DNA of 7,355 bases from assembly GCA_016932075.1 (NCBI GenBank), contig JAFGDP010000082.1, forward strand, positions 1-7,355. Reading direction: 5' to 3'. Positions 1-6,240 of this stretch are shown here, piece after piece. Position numbers and translations under genes: made by a program. Every line of letters begins with the position of its first letter. Positions within the stretch are counted from its first letter, which is position 1. The stretch is from Chitinispirillaceae bacterium (lineage in GTDB: Bacteria; Fibrobacterota; Chitinivibrionia; Chitinivibrionales; Chitinispirillaceae). Under the pieces are notes generated by a model. That model ran no database searches. It saw only the letters and a program-made list of their open reading frames with translations, and had not been told where the DNA came from.

Positions 1-460
1 CTATGTGGTGCTGTTTAAATGGACCGGTCGGCGAATCGGCGGTTGCGAATACGACATCGTTGTTTACCTGCGCGATAAGCACGTATTGTTCCGTGTTTTT
101 ATTGTAAGCGACATTGGGGCCGCAGAACCAGCCCATGAAAGAGAATACGGCACCTTCAAATTTCCAGTTAACAAGATCTTTTGACGTGTAGCACGAAGCC
201 GCTCCCGAAGGTGTGCGTGCGTTGCTCCCCGTCCATTCGTTATAGTAGGTGGTCGCACTACCGTATATTGACCCGTACATATACCAGGTATCTCCCAGCT
301 TGAGCGTTCCGCCACGCTGGACGTACATCGGATTACCGTCGGTATCTTTCCAGAATACATCATTCTGGATCATCTTCATCTCTCCGGCTGCAGAGTGAAT
401 CAGCAGGAAGAACATTATGAGACCAGTCAATATACTATTGGTGCATTTTCCGCTGCACAT
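1..460 (-). CDS. Secreted glycoside hydrolase family 43 protein, 3' end outside the window
   Basis: Only the first 153 codons are visible; the reading frame is open to the window edge. It starts at ATG 460-458 behind a strong GAGGAGGT ribosome binding site at 466-473. Residues 1-26 form a signal peptide with a hydrophobic stretch (ILTGLIMFFLLIHSAAG). The mature part begins with QNDVFWKDTDGNP, followed by RGGTLKLGDTWYMYGS, then CYTSKDLVNW, a GPNVAYN stretch and ATADSPTGPF near 139-149. This blade pattern is typical of five-bladed GH43 enzymes, especially those near the exo-beta-1,3-galactanase and galactofuranosidase type subfamilies. The family call rests on these motifs. The exact activity is unknown because the general acid and the rest of the propeller lie outside. 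Being next to galactan and arabinan enzymes, it probably trims a galactose- or arabinose-containing side chain. A C-terminal tail cannot be checked. Confidence 0.8.
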   Translation of the reverse strand, partial: MCSGKCTNSILTGLIMFFLLIHSAAGEMKMIQNDVFWKDTDGNPMYVQRGGTLKLGDTWYMYGSIYGSATTYYNEWTGSNARTPSGAASCYTSKDLVNWKFEGAVFSFMGWFCGPNVAYNKNTEQYVLIAQVNNDVVFATADSPTGPFKQHHI

Positions 461-465
461 TCAGG

Positions 466-473
466 ACCTCCTC
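466..473 (-). promoter_or_regulatory. Ribosome binding site of the GH43 gene starting at 460
   Basis: On the minus strand this reads GAGGAGGT, five bases before the ATG at 460. It fixes the start of this partial gene and gives the encoded signal peptide its proper N-terminus. Confidence 0.8.
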
Positions 474-555
474 GGACTAAAATATATTGACCTGTTTTGC
501 GGCATTGCAGGCCGATATTTGCCGGGCACCATTTTTACCGATACGACCTTGCCGT

Positions 556-777
556 TTATCGTGACATATATAATATCGTACAATATTTCCGGGCACTTAC
601 CTTCACTTCCTGTTCCACTTTGCCCTGCACTGCTTTGACAATGTAGCATCCGCTGTGCAATGTATATACCGGTGGAGTTTTCGCCAGGCCGTTATCCAAC
701 GCATGCACCCGACTTGCATGATTGGCACCACATAGCAGCAGTAAGCATGCAATACGCACCATCTTTTTATCAAACAT
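556..777 (-). pseudogene. Mini-gene: signal peptide joined to a sorting-like tail end, probable remnant of a secreted enzyme
   Basis: The 73-codon frame starts MFDKKMVRIACLLLLCG, a good signal peptide with a possible cleavage after RVHA near residue 26. About ten residues later comes TLHSGCYIVKAVQGKVEQEV (about 40-59), which matches the last two strands of the tails on the neighbouring enzymes; the GH53 protein ends with TLPPGYYIVSF and then a similar stretch. No catalytic domain lies between the two parts, and the first half of the tail is also missing. The simplest reading is a gene that lost its middle by an in-frame deletion. A small exported peptide that is really made is the alternative. 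The site before the ATG (GGGGGTGG, three bases away) is poorer and closer than those of the neighbours, which favours a decayed gene. No product function can be assigned. Confidence 0.45.
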
Positions 778-780
778 TAA

Positions 781-788
781 CCACCCCC
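781..788 (-). promoter_or_regulatory. Atypical ribosome binding site of the mini-gene
   Basis: The minus strand reads GGGGGTGG followed by TTA and the ATG at 777. It can pair with the 16S rRNA end only imperfectly and sits very close to the start, unlike the AGGAGG-type sites of the other genes here. Confidence 0.3.
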
Positions 789-861
789 AGCAAAGCCTGC
801 GCCGTAACCATATACACCCAACAAAACAAATGCACTCTTAGTTTAATTCCCGTCTACAGTA

Positions 862-3282
862 TTACAGCCCTGCATTTATCCTCGAAATCATCTGACGAAG
901 ACCGTCGTCCCACATTCCGAAATAGATTCCGGTTCCCAACATTCGGCGTGGTATGGTTATGACGTCACCTCGTCCGACATCGCGGACAAATGCCGTTCTA
1001 CCCTGAAGGTCAATAATACTCAACCGTCCCGCCGACGAGCGCGGGCAATGGAACAGATAGTCTTTTACCGAACTGCTAATGTGCAATGAGGACACTTCCG
1101 GGATTCCTTGCTGTGATGCGATGTTATCGGCGGACACCGCTCCGAAAGGCGGTGTATGGTTTGTGTCCTGAACGGTGGTCAACGTGATTGACGCTGGGGG
1201 AAGATTCCCGTAGGCGGCAGTCACAGTGATCGTTGCCGGCGTAGTGGTGGTCCTCAGGAATACTCCGGCTCGACCAGCATATGCCGGTTGGCGGTTGCCA
1301 CCGAAAATAGTCGCTCCCGAGGCCGGGCTGACGGTATAGGTCACCGGGCCATTGGCGGTGGAACTCTGGGAGCCGGCTCCATCGCGCATGGTAGTGGTAA
1401 GCAGAAATACATCGGCTCCGTTCGCATGTAGCGGCCCGAGGGTGTCACTCCGGAGTTCGATAGTCGTAGGGGTAACATTCCTGGGGTAATCCGGGTCAAG
1501 GCCGGTCCAATATTGTCTGAACATATAAAATATGGTTTTCGGAACTGTCAACCGATCCACAACCCCTTCGTTACCTTCGAGATTACAGGGAGAATTATAG
1601 TCCTTGAAGCACCAGAAGTACCCGCCCGAAAGCTGATCGGAGGTGTTCATGGTAAATGCCATCTGAAGCCACTGCTGATAGGCATTGCCGTTCTCATGGT
1701 CAACATGGCTCGTGTCGAGATCTACGGGGCTTCCACGGTACGAGTGCCAGTAAAACCCCGTACGGCTTTCAGTGTTGAGCCACCTGGCGTTGGCGTCACC
1801 TGCCGTCGCGTAGTTTAACCCCTGGACATCCGGAACCGTGCGAGCAGCAGTACCGGTCCTGAAGTTCGCTAAGACGGTAAATCTTGTGGGATCAAGCCGG
1901 TGCGCCGTATTGTTCAGCACCGTCATCTGGCTGGTAAAGTTTGAATTCGTTGCCGGCTCATTATACAATCCCCAGAGGTAAACGCAGGGGTGGTTTCTCG
2001 CCGATGTCACCATCTCTTTTATGCAGCTATCAAGTCGTGACCACAGGCGAGCGGATGGCGTATATCCCCATCCCCAGGTTGGCGGTTCGACATAGACGAG
2101 CATGCCCAGTTTGTCGCAGGCGTCATAAAACGACTGCGACCGGGGATAATGCGCGCAGCGTATACTGTTGCACCCCATACTTTTCACCAACTTGACCTCC
2201 AGATACAACCGCGTGTCCGGAACCGCGTTTTCCATCCATCCCTGAAACTGATGAACGTTCATGCCGCGTATTTCCAGGCGCGATCCATTGAGCGTAAAAC
2301 TGCCGCCCGGGCCGGCCGTCCAGGAGATGAATCTGAAACCGCAGGGTTCAACAACGCTGTCCACCGTAGCACCATCAACGCTGACCACTGTCTGGACTGA
2401 ATACATGTACGGGTCGGATGGCGACCAGAGATGCGGATTGGCGACTGCATCGGTAAGGATATCAACGGTGTCCGTTGATTTGGCCGGTATCGGCAGGGTG
2501 GAGGATTTATTGATCACTCCGGTATGGGTGGAATCATAGAGCGTGACCGTGACCGTAACTTTCTTTTCGGTCGCCCCATCGTTCGTGACCGGAGTTATGG
2601 CATGGACCTGCGCACTTGAGGCGGAAACATTGTCCGTTCGGACATGCTGGCTGTAAATAGGGATATACACACTGTCCTTCGCATGGAGCCAAACGGAACG
2701 GTACAATCCGGAGTAGAGCAGATAGTCGGGCCTCGCCGGTGTACTGCCCGGCGGGATGTCGTTATCAAGTGAATTGTCAAGCATGACCGCAACGACGTTA
2801 TTTTCACCCCGGATGATATGCTTGGTGATATCAAAATAAAAGGGTGTATAGCCGCTGTTATCGTGAAGGCCGACACGATTGCCGTTGATGTACACGGTTG
2901 CCACCTGCATGGCTCCTTCAAACTCGATAAACAATTTTTTAGTGTTCTCCGGTACACCGAATGTTTTGCGGTACCAGCAGTTACCTTTGTAATAGTTGGC
3001 TTCCGAGGCCCAGTTGGCCTCACCAGTTACGACCACCGGAGCCGAGTCGTACGAGCAGGAGTGCGGCAAGGCAACGGAGGACCATCCGGTTCCCGAATCA
3101 TTGTATTCCGCCTTTTCCGCGCCCGAAAGCGTCCCACGGTAAAAATGCCAGTTCATGTTCATGTTCGTTTTACGTTCGAGTTTTTGCGGAACGGGTGGCT
3201 GGTAGATCTCTGGGTGCAGGGTAAATGAAAGCATGCACAAAAAAATCGGCAGCGCGTACAACCTGGTATTTTTAAAAAACAT
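862..3282 (-). CDS. Secreted GH2 family beta-galactosidase-like enzyme with C-terminal sorting-like tail
   Basis: This 806-residue protein has the full GH2 layout. Residues 1 to about 24 are a signal peptide (LYALPIFLCMLSF). A jelly-roll sugar-binding domain covers about 40-200 (WYRKTF, EGAMQVATVYING, SGLYRSVWL), an Ig-like domain about 205-315, and the catalytic barrel about 320-600. Barrel landmarks are RGMNVHQ (339-345), SIRCAHYP (373-380), YVEPP (397-401) and LWGLYNEP (436-443), in which Glu442 is the expected acid/base. The usual nucleophile motif SEYG is absent; Glu505 in NTESRTGF is the best candidate. WCFKDYN (557-563) matches the conserved end of the barrel. An extra Ig-like domain follows at about 605-705, and a tail at about 730-806 contains GTGIYFGMW. 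Hydrolysis of terminal beta-galactose is likely given the galactanase in the cluster, but beta-glucuronidase, beta-mannosidase or arabinopyranosidase activity cannot be excluded. Confidence 0.88.
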   Translation of the reverse strand: MFFKNTRLYALPIFLCMLSFTLHPEIYQPPVPQKLERKTNMNMNWHFYRGTLSGAEKAEYNDSGTGWSSVALPHSCSYDSAPVVVTGEANWASEANYYKGNCWYRKTFGVPENTKKLFIEFEGAMQVATVYINGNRVGLHDNSGYTPFYFDITKHIIRGENNVVAVMLDNSLDNDIPPGSTPARPDYLLYSGLYRSVWLHAKDSVYIPIYSQHVRTDNVSASSAQVHAITPVTNDGATEKKVTVTVTLYDSTHTGVINKSSTLPIPAKSTDTVDILTDAVANPHLWSPSDPYMYSVQTVVSVDGATVDSVVEPCGFRFISWTAGPGGSFTLNGSRLEIRGMNVHQFQGWMENAVPDTRLYLEVKLVKSMGCNSIRCAHYPRSQSFYDACDKLGMLVYVEPPTWGWGYTPSARLWSRLDSCIKEMVTSARNHPCVYLWGLYNEPATNSNFTSQMTVLNNTAHRLDPTRFTVLANFRTGTAARTVPDVQGLNYATAGDANARWLNTESRTGFYWHSYRGSPVDLDTSHVDHENGNAYQQWLQMAFTMNTSDQLSGGYFWCFKDYNSPCNLEGNEGVVDRLTVPKTIFYMFRQYWTGLDPDYPRNVTPTTIELRSDTLGPLHANGADVFLLTTTMRDGAGSQSSTANGPVTYTVSPASGATIFGGNRQPAYAGRAGVFLRTTTTPATITVTAAYGNLPPASITLTTVQDTNHTPPFGAVSADNIASQQGIPEVSSLHISSSVKDYLFHCPRSSAGRLSIIDLQGRTAFVRDVGRGDVITIPRRMLGTGIYFGMWDDGLRQMISRINAGL

Positions 3283-3283
3283 A

Positions 3284-3292
3284 CTCCTCCTC
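3284..3292 (-). promoter_or_regulatory. Ribosome binding site of the GH2 gene
   Basis: The minus strand reads GAGGAGGAG immediately before ATG 3282-3280; the upstream GAGGAG part has the usual spacing. It supports this start, which also gives a proper signal peptide. Confidence 0.75.
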
Positions 3293-3307
3293 GGTTGGGT
3301 ACGATGT

Positions 3308-3336
3308 CATAAATTTCTATCATAGTACTTGTTCAA
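3308..3336 (-). promoter_or_regulatory. Weak candidate promoter for the GH2 gene
   Basis: On the minus strand TTGAAC (3336-3331) is followed 17 bases later by TTTATG (3313-3308). The first box is close to the sigma-70 -35 consensus; the second matches the -10 consensus in only three of six positions. It would give a very short leader before the ribosome binding site. The AT-rich gap makes chance matches likely. Confidence 0.18.
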
Positions 3337-3348
3337 AATATTTCTATC
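3313..3348. repeat. Pair of 9-bp direct repeats, ATTTCTATC, 27 bp apart
   Basis: Identical copies lie at 3313-3321 and 3340-3348, on either side of the TTGAAC box upstream of the GH2 gene. Repeats of this kind can be regulator binding sites, but in AT-rich DNA the match may be chance. Confidence 0.3.
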
Positions 3349-3354
3349 TTCCTA

Positions 3355-3379
3355 ATACCCGAGTTGTTTTATCGGGTAT
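3355..3379. repeat. Perfect 8-bp inverted repeat (stem-loop) between the esterase and GH2 genes
   Basis: ATACCCGA (3355-3362) and TCGGGTAT (3372-3379) are exact reverse complements separated by 9 bases. In the transcript of the minus strand they form a stem-loop about 37 bases after the esterase stop codon. No run of T follows the stem, so it is not a standard intrinsic terminator; it may protect or set the end of a processed mRNA, or be a DNA operator. A third arm, CTCGGGT at 3390-3396, can pair with ACCCGAG at 3357-3363, so two mutually exclusive hairpins are possible. Confidence 0.55.
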
Positions 3380-3415
3380 CCATTATTCTCTCGGGTTTTA
3401 TAACGTATGATTCGT

Positions 3416-4870
3416 TCAAAACTGTGAAAAGAATTTCCAGGCCTCTCCGGGTACCCAGGAACTACTGGCGCCGGGGTCTTTAGCCTTTTCGGCCCGTGAA
3501 TGAGGTCCGTCAAACGTGCAGACCTTTACGGGGTAACCCTCAGCACACCCTTCGAAGTCATAGCAAATGTGGGGTCCATTCTGCCAGGTTGGAATAGTAT
3601 TGCCTGCCGGGATGTCGCATCCGTTGTCGGTAGCTTTTTCCAAAGCAATATATTTCGCACCGCGGTTGTTTCCGGCGTCCCATGGGCAAAGGTCATCACT
3701 CATACCGGTGATTTGCATCCAGGCGATTGGCTCGGTCAGTTTTGGTTTCGGCAGCCAGATGTTGTAGTTTGCAGGTGCGATTCCCACGCCCGCACGAATC
3801 TTATCCTGATGATTCGTGGAAAGTGAATAAGTATACATACCCCCGAAACTATACCCTATCGCGAAGACCCGGGTGATATCGATACAAAGGTTATCCCCGA
3901 CATACGCCAATATATCATCAAACAAAGCGTGATCTTGTTCCACCCAAGACCCGTTTATACCACTGGCCGCCACGAAAATAGCGGGTTTGTCGGCGGCATT
4001 GGCCACGGTCTTTAGTCCGTAGTAGTTATTGTCGGCCATTGCCTGGGCGTTACCATTAATCCAGTGGGAAACGTAAAAGAAACGGTAAGGCATATCCGGA
4101 TCGTAGCTGGGGGGGATGTCGATTATATATTCACGATCCCGGCCTCCGCTTCTAATGGTTTTCTTGCCGCTGGTGATTCCCTGGGGTTTACCGCAACCGC
4201 TGCTCCTGCGAGGAGGATTTTTAAGACCACCCCACTTGTCGGCAGGATTCAAGGTTACGTTGATCGATGTATCGTAAGATTCCACTGCAACAAATTTCGT
4301 ACTGTAACCTGCCGCCTGCACTTCCAGGGTGTCCGCGACACCGGCGACCGCTGTTGCACTAAAGCTATTGTTGGAAACCGTGCTCTTGATATCGGAGCTT
4401 CCGGAGTATTTGCCGGTTAAGGGCATATAACGAAAAATAAAAACTTTATTATTGATGGAAGCGCGAACAATTAGAAGTTGGTTGGCGAGCTGCTCCCTGG
4501 AGAAATCCCTGTGGTAGGTGCCGGGTTCCAAGGCATTTTTCTTTTCCGATTTTAAAAGGTTGCTCTTGATATCAAACACTTCAATGGTCAGAGATGAAGG
4601 CCTGAAGAGTTTGAACTCCAACAGGCTTCCGGTTAAGGCAACACGTCCGGAAGTTGCAGAATGGTAAGAGATCATGACGGAGGTAGTTTGCGTAATGGCA
4701 TAGGCGCCGTCTCCCCCAGTAGTGTCCTTCAGATCGAGTCCCAGCAAGGTGACAACCGCACCCGATACGGGGTCTCCGTCTCCGCTGGTGACTATTCCCC
4801 GTACATTGATTGTTTGCGCATTGGCTGACCACACACTCACTAAAATCAATAACAATATAAACCGACACAT
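3416..4870 (-). CDS. Secreted CE1-type esterase (feruloyl or acetyl esterase) with N-terminal Ig-like and tail-like modules
   Basis: The 484-residue protein begins with a signal peptide (1 to about 18, ending SANAQ). A carboxypeptidase-regulatory-like Ig domain starts at about 20 (VRGIVTSGDGDPVSGAVV). A module at about 83-150 (LEFKLFRPSSLTIEVFD, then LANQLLIVRASINNKVFIF) looks like the sorting-type tails of other enzymes, but sits inside the protein. A second Ig-like strand set follows at about 178-208 (DTLEVQAAGYSTKF). The esterase domain runs from about 220 to the end: SSGCGKP at 223-229, the nucleophile elbow GYSFGG with Ser341, a candidate acid Asp392 or Asp393 in GMSDDLCPW, and His457 in DGPHS. 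This is the alpha/beta-hydrolase triad of the CE1 and PHB-depolymerase-like group. Several cysteines in the domain suggest disulfides, fitting export. Feruloyl ester removal from arabinan or galactan is the likely role; acetyl esterase is the main alternative. There is no C-terminal tail. Confidence 0.82.
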   Translation of the reverse strand: MCRFILLLILVSVWSANAQTINVRGIVTSGDGDPVSGAVVTLLGLDLKDTTGGDGAYAITQTTSVMISYHSATSGRVALTGSLLEFKLFRPSSLTIEVFDIKSNLLKSEKKNALEPGTYHRDFSREQLANQLLIVRASINNKVFIFRYMPLTGKYSGSSDIKSTVSNNSFSATAVAGVADTLEVQAAGYSTKFVAVESYDTSINVTLNPADKWGGLKNPPRRSSGCGKPQGITSGKKTIRSGGRDREYIIDIPPSYDPDMPYRFFYVSHWINGNAQAMADNNYYGLKTVANAADKPAIFVAASGINGSWVEQDHALFDDILAYVGDNLCIDITRVFAIGYSFGGMYTYSLSTNHQDKIRAGVGIAPANYNIWLPKPKLTEPIAWMQITGMSDDLCPWDAGNNRGAKYIALEKATDNGCDIPAGNTIPTWQNGPHICYDFEGCAEGYPVKVCTFDGPHSRAEKAKDPGASSSWVPGEAWKFFSQF

Positions 4871-4876
4871 ACGTAA

Positions 4877-4883
4877 ACCTCCT
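4877..4883 (-). promoter_or_regulatory. Ribosome binding site of the esterase gene
   Basis: The minus strand reads AGGAGGT with six bases to the ATG at 4870, an ideal spacing that fixes this start. Confidence 0.85.
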
Positions 4884-4936
4884 GACTGTTTTTCACCATC
4901 TTTTCAATTCCCGGGCATTACCCTGAACCATTGTTC

Positions 4937-6169
4937 CTACCGGTTGCAAATCAGCTTTTCGTATCGGTTCGCGCCGACTGTTACCACAAGAATGAATGAT
5001 CCCTTTGACAGATTCAAAATGTTCAGTTTGATACGATGGGCGCCTCTTTCCACCACATCCGAAACAACTTTCCGCAACAGTTGGCCGGAACAGGAGTAAA
5101 GACGGAGACTGCAACGGCCTTCGTTTTCCGCGTAACAGTAAACGATCCCGTTTCTGTATGTTACAGGAGATTTCTTCGTTGCCTGCCGCACGTTCCGTTC
5201 CACCGAAACGGGATTACAGACATCATAATCTTTCACCACCGGCCACCCGTCTTCCCACGCGAGTCCGGTTATTTTAAGCTTCGACCATCCGTTCTGATTC
5301 CCGTCATAATAGTGGTACGACATGTATTCTCTGCCGTTCTCAGCAAAGTAGCCGAAATGCCCCGGACCGATGAAACGTCCCTCGGTAGTCAATAGAAGCG
5401 TCCCGCCTCCTCTGCCGGTTGTTGGTGTACTGTCTTTATCCATATACGGTCCGAGAGGATCGGTGGATCTTCCGACAAATATCTCGTAGGTACTGTTCAC
5501 CCCCTCACAACATTTTCCCCGGTTGAAAAACAGGTAATAGTAGTCGCCATGCTGTATGGCGGCCCCAGCTTCAGGATTACCACCGGCAACATTGACAAGA
5601 CTGTCCCGGTCTTTAGGTTTACCGGTAAGGGTATCGAGCTCGGTCATCATGATGCCCGCCCAGTACGACCCGAAGATCAGAAATGCCCTGCCATCACTGG
5701 TCAGCATGACATCGGCATCAATCGCATTATGGCCCGAAGAGTTGTCCGAACTCACCACCATTCCCTGGTCCTCCCATTGAGGATTTTTGAGCGACGGTGA
5801 GGTTGCGACTCCAATGGCGGACACTGGTTTGCCAAACGATGAACAGGAGTAGTAGACATGCCATCGATTATTCATGAACACCACTTCCGGCGCCCAGAAA
5901 TGCCCCCCGAAATTGCTGACATACTGATTGATCCATGAGGGAGACCCGGATGCGAATACACGCCCGCCTCTGCGCCAGGTACACATGTTGTCGGTGGAAG
6001 TGGCACACTCCACTCCCATACTGGTATAGAAGGTGAAATAGGTGTCGCCATCTTTTACGATATTGGTGGGATCATGAACGCCGTAATCCCGTTGCGCCTG
6101 TACCGGTGAAACTGCTGCTATCATCAAAAAAAGGCAAAGAATTGCCAATCCACTTCCGGTTCTTTTCAC
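4937..6169 (-). CDS. Secreted GH43 endo-alpha-1,5-L-arabinanase with C-terminal sorting-like tail
   Basis: The 410-residue protein starts at GTG 6169-6167 and has a signal peptide to about residue 26 (ILCLFLMIAAVSPVQAQ). The five-bladed propeller shows all expected landmarks: HDPTNIV with the catalytic base Asp33, GGHFWAPEV (88-96), NAIDADV with Asp151 as the likely pKa modulator, NPEAG with Glu200 as the general acid, KCCEGVNSTYEIFVGRS (219-235), and GPGHFGY with His271, which in related arabinanases helps bind the central metal. The CCxGVNSTY motif is a strong marker of endo-arabinanases, so endo-cleavage of alpha-1,5-arabinan of pectin is well supported. The propeller ends near 318. A tail at about 335-410 (LRLYSCSGQLLRKV, LSKGSFILVV) resembles those of the neighbours. 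The gene follows the GH53 gene after 71 bp and precedes the esterase gene by 66 bp, suggesting one transcript. Confidence 0.92.
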   Translation of the reverse strand: MKRTGSGLAILCLFLMIAAVSPVQAQRDYGVHDPTNIVKDGDTYFTFYTSMGVECATSTDNMCTWRRGGRVFASGSPSWINQYVSNFGGHFWAPEVVFMNNRWHVYYSCSSFGKPVSAIGVATSPSLKNPQWEDQGMVVSSDNSSGHNAIDADVMLTSDGRAFLIFGSYWAGIMMTELDTLTGKPKDRDSLVNVAGGNPEAGAAIQHGDYYYLFFNRGKCCEGVNSTYEIFVGRSTDPLGPYMDKDSTPTTGRGGGTLLLTTEGRFIGPGHFGYFAENGREYMSYHYYDGNQNGWSKLKITGLAWEDGWPVVKDYDVCNPVSVERNVRQATKKSPVTYRNGIVYCYAENEGRCSLRLYSCSGQLLRKVVSDVVERGAHRIKLNILNLSKGSFILVVTVGANRYEKLICNR

Positions 6170-6175
6170 TGTCCA

Positions 6176-6180
6176 CTCCT
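6176..6180 (-). promoter_or_regulatory. Ribosome binding site that decides the GTG start of the arabinanase
   Basis: The minus strand reads AGGAG, six bases before GTG at 6169. No in-frame ATG gives a comparable signal peptide, so the GTG start is preferred. Confidence 0.7.
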
Positions 6181-6240
6181 TGTTGAAAAATCAATTCCAT
6201 AAATTAGGTGCCCGGCTGCACGGGAGCTAAAAATAATTAT

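Larger units (their letters stand above)
461..861. other. 401 bp stretch without a well-supported gene
   Basis: This gap lies between the GH2 stop codon and the start of the second GH43 gene and is much longer than the other gaps in the cluster. It holds one small minus-strand reading frame (556-777, listed separately) flanked by 84 bp upstream and 95 bp downstream. I see no tRNA, no strong hairpin followed by a T-run, no insertion-sequence ends and no clear promoter. The presence of a signal peptide and a tail-like end suggests that a former secreted-protein gene occupied this place and lost its middle, but this is an inference. Confidence 0.5.

Noticed and set aside
521..530. 10-base match between GCCGGGCACC here and its reverse complement at 6207-6216
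   Set aside because: Matches of this length are expected by chance in a window this size, and the two sites have opposite orientation relative to the genes.
461..649. A 62-codon minus-strand frame that stops directly before the ATG of the GH43 gene (TGAATG)
   Set aside because: It has no ribosome binding site or recognisable domain and overlaps the mini-gene in another frame. A frameshift joining it to the mini-gene is possible, but nothing in the residues continues the tail pattern convincingly.
2818..3228. Long plus-strand open frame opposite the GH2 gene
   Set aside because: It is antisense to a well-supported gene, lacks a ribosome binding site and shows no domain; the other plus-strand frames are rejected for the same reason.
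4910..4915. CCCGGG palindrome between the arabinanase and esterase genes
   Set aside because: A 6-bp palindrome with no loop or extension carries no evidence of function.
6211..6224. CCCG-GCTGCA-CGGG hairpin between the GH53 and arabinanase genes
   Set aside because: The stem is only 4 bp and no T-run follows on the minus strand, so it is not a credible terminator.
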